NCBI GenBank assembly: GCA_944392965.1
Contig: CALXYM010000001.1
Coordinates: 336,901 to 400,900, forward strand
Origin: an uncultured Spirochaetaceae bacterium
GTDB lineage: Bacteria; Spirochaetota; Spirochaetia; Sphaerochaetales; Sphaerochaetaceae
DNA: 64,000 nucleotides
Direction of reading: 5' to 3'
The notes below the pieces were generated by a model. It made no database searches and was not told where the DNA came from. It saw only the letters and a program-made list of their open reading frames with translations. Within the stretch, counting starts at the first letter, position 1. Each line of letters begins with the position of its first letter. The translations under genes were made by a program, and so were the position numbers. Positions 43,391 through 52,048 of this stretch are shown in pieces.

Positions 43391-44881
43391 ATGATTGTAG
43401 AAACTAGGGGACTATGTAAGAAATTCGGTTCTTTTTATGCCCTGAAAGATATAGATTTCGCCATTAGGGAAGGTGAGATACATGGTCTTGTTGGCGAAAA
43501 TGGGGCAGGTAAGTCCACGTTGATTAAAATTCTGACAGGGGTCTATCCCAAGACGAGTGGAGAGATATTCGTCTCAGGAAAATCTGTCGAGATAGATTCT
43601 CCTGTCGAAAGCCGTGCTCTTGGAATAAGCGTCATACATCAGGACAGGAACCTCATTCCTTCTTTTTCCGGGGTGGAGAATGTCTATCTTGGTATGGATA
43701 CTCCGAAAACTCATGGCATAAGCATCGATTTCAAGAGCATGAGGAAGAAGATTGAGGCCGTGATGGCACAGTATGGCATAGATCTGCCTCTGGAGAAAAT
43801 GGCAAAAGAGCTCAGTCCATCCCAGAAAACCATGCTGGAGATTGTCAGGGCCGTGATGAATAATTCAAAACTTCTCATTCTGGATGAACCAACGGCTTCC
43901 TTGACAGATAAGGAGACAGATAAACTCTTCTCTCTTATCAGGCAGATTAACTCGGAAGGGACTGCAATACTATATGTCTCTCACCGTCTGGAGGAGATAT
44001 TTGAGCTTACGGAGAGGATAACTGTTTTCAAAAACGGTCAGCTTGTTGATACGGTTGCCACTAGCAGTGTGGATCAGAGTGGGCTTATCAGGATGATGAC
44101 GGACAACTGGATAAGTGGAAAGCGCGATGATGAAATCCATGTGAATTATGGAAAGAAAGTATTCTCAGTCGAACATCTTTCCACCGAGGATGGTATAGTG
44201 AAGGACGTCTCGTTCACCGCTCATGAAGGTGAGATCATGGGACTTTTCGGACTTGGTGGAGCTGGGCGTACGGAAAGCCTCGAGGCCGTGTACGGACTTC
44301 GGGCGAGAAAAAGCGGTACCATAATATTCGAAGGAAAAGAGATCGAGAAGCCTACTCCTTCAAAATGTATAAAAAACGGTATCATTTTGGTCCATGAGGA
44401 CAGGAGAGGACACTCACTGGTCATTTCAAGATCAGTCAAGGACAATATCGTTCTCTCTACAATCGATAAATATGTTAAACATGGTATCTTTGATGTGAAA
44501 GCAGAGAGGCGGGAAGCCTCTGATAAGATAAATCAGATGAACGTTCTTTCCCAGGGTCAGGATCAATGTGTCGGGGAACTTTCAGGAGGAAACCAGCAGA
44601 AGGTCGTCTTTGGCCGGGCTTTGATGAGTGCTCCGAAGGTATTCTTATGTGATGAGCCTACCCAGGCTGTCGATGTAAAGACCCGTGGAGAGATTCATGA
44701 TCTTTTGAGAAAGTGTGCCAGAGATGGCAGTGCGGTCGTCTACGTTACAAGTGATTTGAAAGAGATGCTGGAAGTTGCCGATACGATAACGATAATATCG
44801 AACGGCAGGACGTGGGAGCATCTTGAGAATAAAGGCCTGACTTCTGAGCAGGTACTCAGCTATTGCTATAAGGAAAGATGA
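43391..44881 (+). CDS. Ribose-type ABC importer ATPase (RbsA/MglA family)
   Basis: 496 residues, two ABC domains. First: Walker A G-E-N-G-A-G-K-S-T near 36, Q-loop I-H-Q-D-R, signature L-S-P-S-Q-K and Walker B L-L-I-L-D-E-P-T. Second: G-L-G-G-A-G-R-T in place of Walker A, L-S-G-G-N-Q-Q-K and C-D-E-P-T-Q-A-V-D. This layout is that of RbsA, MglA and LsrA. It overlaps the permease start as ATGA. Confidence 0.93.
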   Translation: MIVETRGLCKKFGSFYALKDIDFAIREGEIHGLVGENGAGKSTLIKILTGVYPKTSGEIFVSGKSVEIDSPVESRALGISVIHQDRNLIPSFSGVENVYLGMDTPKTHGISIDFKSMRKKIEAVMAQYGIDLPLEKMAKELSPSQKTMLEIVRAVMNNSKLLILDEPTASLTDKETDKLFSLIRQINSEGTAILYVSHRLEEIFELTERITVFKNGQLVDTVATSSVDQSGLIRMMTDNWISGKRDDEIHVNYGKKVFSVEHLSTEDGIVKDVSFTAHEGEIMGLFGLGGAGRTESLEAVYGLRARKSGTIIFEGKEIEKPTPSKCIKNGIILVHEDRRGHSLVISRSVKDNIVLSTIDKYVKHGIFDVKAERREASDKINQMNVLSQGQDQCVGELSGGNQQKVVFGRALMSAPKVFLCDEPTQAVDVKTRGEIHDLLRKCARDGSAVVYVTSDLKEMLEVADTITIISNGRTWEHLENKGLTSEQVLSYCYKER

Positions 44882-45840
44882 GTATGGAGAAGAAAAAGAC
44901 AGATATGAAAGCGATTGTAAGGGCATATGGTATGATATTTGCCCTTATTCTGATCATTGTAATATTCGGGGCCCTGAATCCCCGTGCATTCCTTTCATCT
45001 ACGAACTTCTGGAATATTACACGCCAGATGGCGATACTCTGCATAATAAGCCTTGGGGCTACGCTTATTATGAGCGTTGAGGAATTTGATCTTTCGGTTG
45101 GTAATATAGCCTCTTTCAGCGGTGTGCTTTCCGCATTGCTCGCCATAAGCGGGGTACCGTTCTTCTTCGCACTGGTGATATCCATAATTCTTAGTGCTGT
45201 CGTAGGATTCGTAAATGGTTTCATCGTTACGAGATTCCGTGTCATGTCCTTCATCGTCACCCTTGCCATGGGACAGGTCATCTACGGAATAACCTACTGG
45301 CTTTCCGATGGTGCGATCGTGTTTAATGGTATTCCGGAGAGTTTCAAGGTCCTTGGAACTGGAAAATTCGGTCCCGTTCCATATCTAACCGTTTTGATGG
45401 TCGTTGCTATCATCGTTTTCCAGTACCTCATGACACGTACCGCGATGGGACGTAAGCTCTATGCCATTGGAGGCAATGAGATGGCAAGCAAGGTCGCAGG
45501 TATAAAGGTCAAGACATATAAGACGATTGCATTCACGATCTCAGGAGCGATGGCGGGATTTGCAGGTGTCTTATTAGCTTCCCGTATAGGATCGGCTTCT
45601 CCGACTGGAGGGGATGCGTACATGCTCAACTCCTATGCCACGATATTCATAGGAAAGACGCTTTTCAGAGAAGGCATTCCAAATGTTCTTGGAACGGTCG
45701 TCGGTGTCGCACTATTTACGATACTCGCCAATGGATTGACGATCATGCAGGTTCCGACGTTCGTGCAGAACATAGTCACGGGAATCATAATCGTGTTCGC
45801 AGTTGTGTTCCAGAAGATGGGAAGTGGTAAAAATGAATGA
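44878..45840 (+). CDS. Ribose-type ABC importer permease (RbsC family)
   Basis: 320 residues. L-G-A-T-L-I-M-S-V-E-E-F-D-L-S-V-G near residue 60 and A-I-G-G-N-E-M-A-S-K-V-A-G-I near 196 are the RbsC family marks; about eight to ten helices. Only one permease gene, so it likely forms a homodimer. The TrpA-like gene starts inside its last codons. Confidence 0.92.
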   Translation: MSMEKKKTDMKAIVRAYGMIFALILIIVIFGALNPRAFLSSTNFWNITRQMAILCIISLGATLIMSVEEFDLSVGNIASFSGVLSALLAISGVPFFFALVISIILSAVVGFVNGFIVTRFRVMSFIVTLAMGQVIYGITYWLSDGAIVFNGIPESFKVLGTGKFGPVPYLTVLMVVAIIVFQYLMTRTAMGRKLYAIGGNEMASKVAGIKVKTYKTIAFTISGAMAGFAGVLLASRIGSASPTGGDAYMLNSYATIFIGKTLFREGIPNVLGTVVGVALFTILANGLTIMQVPTFVQNIVTGIIIVFAVVFQKMGSGKNE

Positions 45841-46603
45841 GATAGCATCTAATCGTACTAAGAGTGTTGTGGAGAGAGAAGATAAGTTATTGGTAGGGTA
45901 TGTCCTCGCAGGTTATCCTGATGAGAGGAGTTTCATGGAGGTCATGGGAATCCTTGGATCATCTCCTCTTGATATCCTTGAAATAGGATTTGCTTCTGCC
46001 AATCCGTACAGGGACGGTTCTGTCATCGCTGCAGCACATGCTAAGGTCGACAGGAGTATCTGCTGTTCTCTTGATTACTGGAAGGAGATACGGACTGTCA
46101 CTGATAAACCCATCTGGCTAATGGCATATGCGGGTGATTTCATTGACAGTGGTATATACAAGGAGTTCTGTAAGGAGAGGGTGATAGACGGGCTTGTCAT
46201 CCCTGATCTCGATGAGGCTCGTAGAGTCTCCCTTCTTTCTGCAGCAAAGGACTATGGCATAGATGTTGTGGGGTTTTCAAACCCTAGCATGGATGACTGT
46301 GGCCTTGATGACATCTTCTCCACTTTTCCCCTTGTATATGAACAGCTTTATGTAGGAGAAACGGGAAAGGGATCGAGCGTTGAGATGTATCATCACATGC
46401 TTGATATCTCCTTACGATATCCAGATGTCACGGGCCTTGCAGGTTTCGGTATCAGTACTAGGGAACAGGTTGAGAGGAAGTTTAAAGAGGGCTTTTGCGG
46501 TACGATTATCGGAACTGCGATAGTCAGGCATATGAATGAGTCCTTTGAGAGTTTGAAGAATTATCTTGAGGATTTAGGGAGGGCGAAGGAAACATGGCGG
46601 TGA
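45833..46603 (+). CDS. TrpA-like TIM-barrel lyase D, in the sugar operon
   Basis: 256 residues from the ATG at 45833 (overlap of eight bases with the permease; the upstream open frame to 45803 is permease sequence). G-Y-V-L-A-G-Y-P-D near 22, then D-I-L-E-I-G-F-A-S-A-N-P-Y-R-D-G: Glu50 and Asp61 keep the TrpA Glu49/Asp60 spacing of 11, and the N-P-Y-R-D signature is shared with the protein at 12001. C-terminal A-G-F-G-I-S-T-R-E-Q-V and I-I-G-T-A-I-V-R form the phosphate site. No indole chemistry is expected here; cleavage of the phosphorylated sugar made by the adjacent FGGY kinase is the inferred role. Confidence 0.82.
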   Translation: MNEIASNRTKSVVEREDKLLVGYVLAGYPDERSFMEVMGILGSSPLDILEIGFASANPYRDGSVIAAAHAKVDRSICCSLDYWKEIRTVTDKPIWLMAYAGDFIDSGIYKEFCKERVIDGLVIPDLDEARRVSLLSAAKDYGIDVVGFSNPSMDDCGLDDIFSTFPLVYEQLYVGETGKGSSVEMYHHMLDISLRYPDVTGLAGFGISTREQVERKFKEGFCGTIIGTAIVRHMNESFESLKNYLEDLGRAKETWR

Positions 46604-48024
46604 TTGCAGCTTTTGATCTTGGTACGACGGCTCTGAAGTGTGTTGTTATTAATGAGCATCAGGAGATTTCATTCTCTGGAAAGGTGAATATAAATACGAT
46701 AAGAAAAGACGGGTTCATTGAACAGGATCCTAATGAATGGTGGAGGGCTTTTATTGAGCTTTCTTCCCGTTTTGATGCATCATCTGTGGATTATATGATC
46801 TTCTCCGGTCAGATGCAGGATCTTTATTTCCTTGATGAGAATGGTGTTGTGATTGAAAACGCGGTTCTCTATGACGACCAGAGGGGAGCTTCATTCGTGG
46901 ATGCCCTTCCTCCATATATAGCAGAAGAGACATCAGTCTCCATGAACGGCACCATTCCTGTTGCGAAGCTGCTCTGGTTCAGAAAGAACCGTCCTGATGT
47001 TCTTGAAAAAGCCCGGCACCTTCTTATAGGAGCGAAAGACTATCTCATCTATAAGCTTACAGGAGTCCTTGCCTCCGATGCGACGAACATGTCGACTTCC
47101 GGGATGATGAACATCCATACGAAGGAGTATGTCAATCTGGATGGCATCATAGATTCTTCCACTCTTCCCAAGATAATGTATTCAGATGAGATAGTGGGTA
47201 CCGTCACTCAAACGGCATCAAAAATGACGGGATTCAGAGAAGATGTGGAGGTATTCGCAGGCTCAGGAGATGCAGGAGCAACGACCCTTGCCTCAGGGGT
47301 TGCCAATGCCGGGGAGTTCAGCATCAACCTTGGTACGAGCGGCTGGGTTGCATCTCTCTCTTCCTCTCCTATGGACGGGGTATTCAATCTTGCCGCGATC
47401 AATAGAGGGTTATATATCAATGTCATTCCCGTTCTGAATGCTGCGAACGTTCATAACTGGATATCGAAGACGATTTATCCCAGTGGAGAGAGGAACCGGT
47501 ATGATGTTCTCCATGATATGCTTTTATCAGATGAAGGGGCAAATGAGAACCTGCTTTGCATGCCGTATCTTGTCGGAGAGAGATTCCCCGTAGCTGATGA
47601 CAAGGTCAGGGGTGTTTACATAGGGCTGGATTTCAATACAGGGCTTTCAGATCTTGCAAGGAGTGCTCTTGAAGGGGTTGCCTTCTCTTTGAAGATGGGA
47701 ATGGAGCAGCACAAGGTTAATCCTACAAGCGTGTCCCTTATTGGAGGAGGTGCGACTGAACCTGTGTGGAATCAGATATTCTCCGACGTGTTCAACGTTC
47801 CGGTAACTGTATTCGAGGATTCAGAAGTGCTTCCAAGCATCGCACTTTCTTCCGCTGTCCTCCATGGGAAGAAGATGATTCCATCCTATTCATCTTTCAT
47901 CTCCGGCATCTTGAAACGTCATGAATCCCAGACCTACAATCCTAAAAAGGACCGGGTTGAACATTATAAGAGATTGTATGAGCGGTTTAAAAAGATTTAT
48001 CCTGCTGTAAAGGATCTGTTCTAG
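46594..48024 (+). CDS. FGGY family carbohydrate kinase
   Basis: 476 residues. N-terminal ATPase motif A-F-D-L-G-T-T-A-L-K, E-Q-D-P-N-E-W-W near 50, the substrate-site G-Q-M-Q-D and D-D-Q-R-G, and the C-terminal adenosine motif S-L-I-G-G-G-A-T-E near 386. Overall closest in pattern to xylulokinase-like enzymes, but the exact sugar or polyol is not readable. It overlaps the TrpA-like gene by ten bases and ends the operon, so import, phosphorylation and cleavage are encoded together. Confidence 0.9.
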   Translation: MAVIAAFDLGTTALKCVVINEHQEISFSGKVNINTIRKDGFIEQDPNEWWRAFIELSSRFDASSVDYMIFSGQMQDLYFLDENGVVIENAVLYDDQRGASFVDALPPYIAEETSVSMNGTIPVAKLLWFRKNRPDVLEKARHLLIGAKDYLIYKLTGVLASDATNMSTSGMMNIHTKEYVNLDGIIDSSTLPKIMYSDEIVGTVTQTASKMTGFREDVEVFAGSGDAGATTLASGVANAGEFSINLGTSGWVASLSSSPMDGVFNLAAINRGLYINVIPVLNAANVHNWISKTIYPSGERNRYDVLHDMLLSDEGANENLLCMPYLVGERFPVADDKVRGVYIGLDFNTGLSDLARSALEGVAFSLKMGMEQHKVNPTSVSLIGGGATEPVWNQIFSDVFNVPVTVFEDSEVLPSIALSSAVLHGKKMIPSYSSFISGILKRHESQTYNPKKDRVEHYKRLYERFKKIYPAVKDLF

Positions 48025-48138
48025 TTCTCGTCCATTGTGTGTTCCCTTGAATATGCAATGGATTTTTTTGTCATATTTGAAGATGCCGTTCCCTTTTCAA
48101 GCTACTATAATTCTGAATTGGTAAATGAGGTGCCTAGT

Positions 48139-49096
48139 ATGAGAAGTAATAGTGGTAGTTCCATAACATTTCAAGAGGATGCATTTGGATTTGACATTAC
48201 GGTTTATTCTTCGGGAAATGATTTTTGGTTCTCTTTAGAACAGATTGCGATTTTGTTTAAAGAAGAAAAATCCACGATTATCAATCTCATAAAGGATGTA
48301 TTTGCTGAAGGAGAGGTGGACGAGAAAATCGCTGTTTCAGATTTTGCGATAACATATCTAGATGGTAAAAGCTATTATGAAATTTTGTATAATCTTTAAG
48401 CTGTAATCTTAGTCGGATTTCGAGTCAGTCCAAAGCGTGGATTTTCATTCAGAAAATGGGTATGTGGCGTATTACATGATTATCTTTTAAACGGTTATGC
48501 AGAAAATAGGAGAAGTCTGGAACTTCAGGGGAAAACAATAGGAATTCAATCAAGGATAATATCCCCTGCGACAAATACAGAAGAAAAAGAATTACTTGAA
48601 GTAATTGATAGCTACTCAGAAGCATTGAATATTCTGGATGATTATGATCATCAGCACCTAGAGAAGCCGAAAGGAAATAAAGGTTACATCCGTCTTGAAT
48701 ATGAGGAATATAAACCTTATTGATTCCATGCGATTTAGTTTAACTTCCAATCTTTTTGGAAGGGAAAAGAGTGAAGGAGCCTTTTTGGAAATTATTTATA
48801 ATGTATATCAATCCGTATATGGAATAGATATTTATAATACTATTTAAGAAAAAGCAGCAAATCTACTTTATTTTCTTGTAAAGGATCATCCATTTAATGA
48901 TGGCTGTAAAAGAATCGGTGCTGCACTTTTCCTAGCTTTCTTACATAAGAATGGAATTCTTTTCTCTTCAGATGGAAAACAGGTGATTTCAAATGGAGCT
49001 TTGGTTTCAATTACTCTGATGATTGCAGAATCCAGACCTGAGGAAAAAGACATAATGATCGCTTTTTTGATGAATCTCTTGGTTCTAAAGCATTAA
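48139..49096 (+). pseudogene. RhuM-Fic type protein, broken by two stops and a frameshift
   Basis: The first part (F-W-F-S-L-E-Q-I-A-I-L-F-K-E-E-K-S-T-I) matches the RhuM domain. A TAA (48397-48399) interrupts Y-N-L-stop-A-V-I; the frame then continues (V-G-F-R-V-S-P-K-R, F-R-K-W-V) to a stop near 48721. A shift of one base restores I-D-S-M-R-F-S-L-T, which meets a second TAA near 48846 and goes on to a Fic-like core H-P-F-N-D-G-C-K-R, where the Asn of H-x-F-x-D-G-N-x-R is Cys. It ends at 49096. RhuM-Fic proteins are putative toxins or effectors; this copy is dead. Confidence 0.8.
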
Positions 49097-49580
49097 TAGA
49101 ATTATGAGCTGTGACACGTTTGGGTCTTTTTGTCTTATCTTGTTGCATGGATAGAAAAGGTCATGGCATATTTGATGCAATGGGAAAGCAACAAATAATG
49201 ATGTCTAGCATTCACATGATATTCCTGTGTGAATGTACATCTATTCGTACGAGAAAATGCGAATAGGGGCAGGATAGGATGGTAGTTCTTTTTGCCTGTT
49301 TTTATTTATGGCAAGTAGGTCTGATTAGGACGAAGTTTTCAGGTCTTTGCATAATTAGGTGAAAAAGATATTGAAAATAATTTCATTATAATATTTTGCT
49401 GTATCATAAGTCACTTTTTGTACATAAGCACGTTCTAAAAGATTAGTTGACCATTGCTGAAAAAATGGATATTGCGAGGCATACATGAAATATAGCCTTG
49501 ATAATAAAGCCGGGAGAAGTCATGAGTCTGTGACGGTAAGAACTACTTATATGATATAATTCAAGTAGGAAGGTGTTCGT
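49097..49580. other. Long intergenic region upstream of the AraC gene
   Basis: No coding sequence is apparent. A TATAAT at 49555-49560 is 20 bases before the AraC start codon and is the likely -10 box; the matching -35 is weak (GTGACG at 49530, spacer 19). TTGACC at 49447 with TATTGC 17 bases on is a second, weaker candidate. The rest holds nothing I can support. Confidence 0.5.
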
Positions 49581-50498
49581 ATGAGGATTACTCGTGATCT
49601 TGAATTTCACGTCAACAGTAAAGAGGAAAAACTTCCTTATGATACTTCTGCTTTTCCGTACGTTGCTTCCCGAGCAGAACTGGATTTCTTTCGCGAGCCT
49701 TTTGTCCCTTGGCATTGGCATAATGCCGTAGAATTATTTTACATAGAAAGCGGAGAGCTGAAATACTATACACCTAATAAGATTATAAGTTTTCCCGCGG
49801 GTTCTGCAGGTATGGTCAATTCCAATGTACTGCATATGACGGAGGTTCGGACGCATAACGATAAGAACATACAGCTGTTACATCTTTTCGATCCGAAGCT
49901 GATCGCAGGTGCTCATGGTAGTATCATCGAACAGAAATATGTTATGCCGATCATTACCTCATCTTTGATAGATATAATTGAACTAAAACCCGAAAGAGCT
50001 GATGATGTGGCGGTCATAGATTTAATCAGGAATGCTTTTCTTTTGTCAGAAGATGAAATAGGGCATGAACTTAGTATAAGGGAGGCTCTTTCTCAAATAT
50101 GGTTATATCTATTTAAAGTATGCACACCCCTCTTGCAAGAGAAAATTCAGCCTGTTAACCGTGCTGTGGATAAGGTTAAACAGATGATGGTGTACATACA
50201 TGAGCATTATGCAGAAAAGATATCTGTTCCAGAACTGGCAGAAATTGCTTTTTTAAGCGAACGAGAGTGTTATAGAACATTCCAGGATCATCTGCATATG
50301 ACACCTTTGGAGTATATGAGAGGTTATCGTATACAGGTTGCTCGGCAGATGCTTGCTGACAGTCAGATTCCAATAACGGAAATCGCATATGCATGCGGAT
50401 TTGGAAGTGCCAGCTATTTCGGGAAAATATTCCGTGAATATACTGGAGATTCTCCATTACAATATCGTAGTAAATGGCAGAATCGAGATAGAAAATGA
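49581..50498 (+). CDS. AraC family transcriptional regulator
   Basis: 305 residues: an N-terminal cupin-like sensing domain (P-F-V-P-W-H-W-H-N-A-V-E-L-F-Y near 36-50) and two C-terminal HTH motifs (I-S-V-P-E-L-A-E-I-A-F-L-S-E-R-E and I-P-I-T-E-I-A-Y-A-C-G-F-G). Typical of sugar or stress regulators. SD AGGAAGG precedes the ATG. It stands alone with the small gene at 50580; its target is not evident. Confidence 0.92.
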   Translation: MRITRDLEFHVNSKEEKLPYDTSAFPYVASRAELDFFREPFVPWHWHNAVELFYIESGELKYYTPNKIISFPAGSAGMVNSNVLHMTEVRTHNDKNIQLLHLFDPKLIAGAHGSIIEQKYVMPIITSSLIDIIELKPERADDVAVIDLIRNAFLLSEDEIGHELSIREALSQIWLYLFKVCTPLLQEKIQPVNRAVDKVKQMMVYIHEHYAEKISVPELAEIAFLSERECYRTFQDHLHMTPLEYMRGYRIQVARQMLADSQIPITEIAYACGFGSASYFGKIFREYTGDSPLQYRSKWQNRDRK

Positions 50499-50579
50499 CA
50501 GGATGAAGATATCGTACTTGTATCATAAGCGGTACTATCATAATAGCAGATAAATAAAATCTGTTAGGAGGTATTCCTT

Positions 50580-50819
50580 ATGATAAAAGTAAATATTCTG
50601 AATTTGAAAAGATTTCTTGAGACTGTGAATCAATGTCATGGCCGTATCATGGTGCTCTCCTCAGGTGGGCAGAAAATGAATATAACAAGAGAATACGCTG
50701 TTCAAAAGGAAATGGAGAAGCAATACCTGGAGAATGGCAGATGTCTGCCGCTCTCATTGATTATAGAAGAATCTAAGGACTATATGGCTGTTATCTCCTA
50801 TTATGCAGGAGATTGTTAA
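50580..50819 (+). CDS. Small conserved protein of unknown function (79 aa)
   Basis: 79 residues beginning M-I-K-V-N-I-L-N-L-K-R-F-L-E-T-V-N and ending Y-M-A-V-I-S-Y-Y-A-G-D-C. I recognise this pattern from a small family common in Clostridia that is often mislabelled polyA polymerase; it has no established function and no nucleotidyltransferase motif. TTAGGAGG seven to ten bases before the ATG gives strong support for translation, and a terminator follows. Its presence in a spirochaete-like genome may reflect transfer from Firmicutes of the gut. Confidence 0.75.
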   Translation: MIKVNILNLKRFLETVNQCHGRIMVLSSGGQKMNITREYAVQKEMEKQYLENGRCLPLSLIIEESKDYMAVISYYAGDC

Positions 50820-50845
50820 ACAGAAAAATCAGATAACATGGAAAG

Positions 50846-50876
50846 AGCCTGACTTCTTATATGTCGGGCTTTTTTG
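50846..50876 (+). terminator. Rho-independent terminator
   Basis: AGCCTGAC (50846-50853) pairs with GTCGGGCT (50863-50870), one T-G pair, followed by a run of T. Ends the AraC/small-protein unit. Confidence 0.85.
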
Positions 50877-50974
50877 TTCAGAATTATAGATAATGAAAAC
50901 AGAATAGGAATACTGGAGCTGTATCTTTTTAAATGCTGAAAAACAGTCTTTAATAAAGGTTTCTAATCAGGTTC

Positions 50975-52048
50975 TCAATCGAAGGCTATCGCTACTTCAA
51001 GTGCGATTATATCACGGGGATTGAGTCCGTAGTTTATTCCATAGTCCTGCCAGTAGTAGGCGATTATGAGATCTATGCAGAATATGTCTAGTTCCAGTCC
51101 TAGACTAGGATAGCCTCCGCTTATACCTGCGTTGATGCTGACAAAATCCGTAAGGCCGAGGCTCATGCCGGCATTGAAACTTCTCATGAGATCGATGGTG
51201 TCTCTTATATTGTTCCATCCCCTGAGTCCCAGCTCAAGTTGAAGTGAGATGAAAGACCATTTCCCGCTCCATCCGATGGCTGTATCTATGGCAAAAGGAT
51301 TCTCGAGTTCTTCCACGCTTCCGTCTGTTCCTGCGGCCTCATAGTCGGAACCTATGTTTCTCAGGACGAGAGCACTTGAGAATCCAAGAGGAAAGGATAC
51401 ATAGGCTCCGATATCCATAGACAGGGCAAGGGCCTCATACACCGTCACTGCTTCCGAGAGGCTTGAGTCAAGCATGAAATCCACGGCTGTCTCAATCCCG
51501 ACAGGACTTGTGTACACCCTGTAAAGCAGTTTAGGAGTCATTCCCAAAGAGATATGATATTCGTCAAGGGGAATGTCAAAACCGAATCCCGCTGAGAGTT
51601 CTCCCTCTATACACGCAGAGAGGGTCGTGGCGACAGAACCTCCCGTTGTAATGACCTCCTCTCTTAAAGCAAGATTCAGTCCGAATCCTTTTACCGTGAA
51701 GGAAAGGCTTTCATCCATGGACAAGAGTGGCATCGTTCCACTGAATTCCCTCAAAAGGGATAATAGTCCATTCACCATGCTCTCCTCATCCATGGAGGAT
51801 ATGGCTGTGATATTCGCTATAAGATCATTACTGATCAGGCCCGATATGTTATATATCTGAGCATTTACTGGCAGGAGGAAGGAGAAGTTCTTTGATGTGA
51901 GAAATGCAGGATTGTGGGAAAATGCGTAGTTCACTTCGTTGCTTGTTAGAACAGCATCTCCTCTTGAGAGTGCGCTTAGAGAGGATGTCGCGTTGAGCGG
52001 CATGATAAGGAAGAGTAACACACAGATGCTTAGAACTGATTTTCTCAT
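50975..52048 (-). CDS. Predicted outer-membrane beta-barrel protein
   Basis: 357 residues with signal peptide (M-R-K-S, hydrophobic core, L-N-A-T). An early S-R-G-D-A-V-L-T-S and S-H-N-P-A-F-L-T pattern is reminiscent of PorV/FadL-like spirochaete proteins that start with a G-A/N-P-A motif. The rest alternates polar and hydrophobic residues with Gly-rich turns (G-M-T-P-K-L-L-Y-R, S-I-N-A-G-I-S-G-G-Y), as in a barrel of about 14 strands. Function unknown. Its ATG overlaps the stop of the lipoprotein gene upstream (ATGA), so the two probably work together at the cell envelope. Confidence 0.72.
   Translation of the reverse strand: MRKSVLSICVLLFLIMPLNATSSLSALSRGDAVLTSNEVNYAFSHNPAFLTSKNFSFLLPVNAQIYNISGLISNDLIANITAISSMDEESMVNGLLSLLREFSGTMPLLSMDESLSFTVKGFGLNLALREEVITTGGSVATTLSACIEGELSAGFGFDIPLDEYHISLGMTPKLLYRVYTSPVGIETAVDFMLDSSLSEAVTVYEALALSMDIGAYVSFPLGFSSALVLRNIGSDYEAAGTDGSVEELENPFAIDTAIGWSGKWSFISLQLELGLRGWNNIRDTIDLMRSFNAGMSLGLTDFVSINAGISGGYPSLGLELDIFCIDLIIAYYWQDYGINYGLNPRDIIALEVAIAFD

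Noticed and set aside
41453..48024. lsr (autoinducer-2) operon
   Set aside because: Regulator, importer and kinase families agree, but the barrel is TrpA-like and not LsrF, only one permease gene exists and LsrG is absent.
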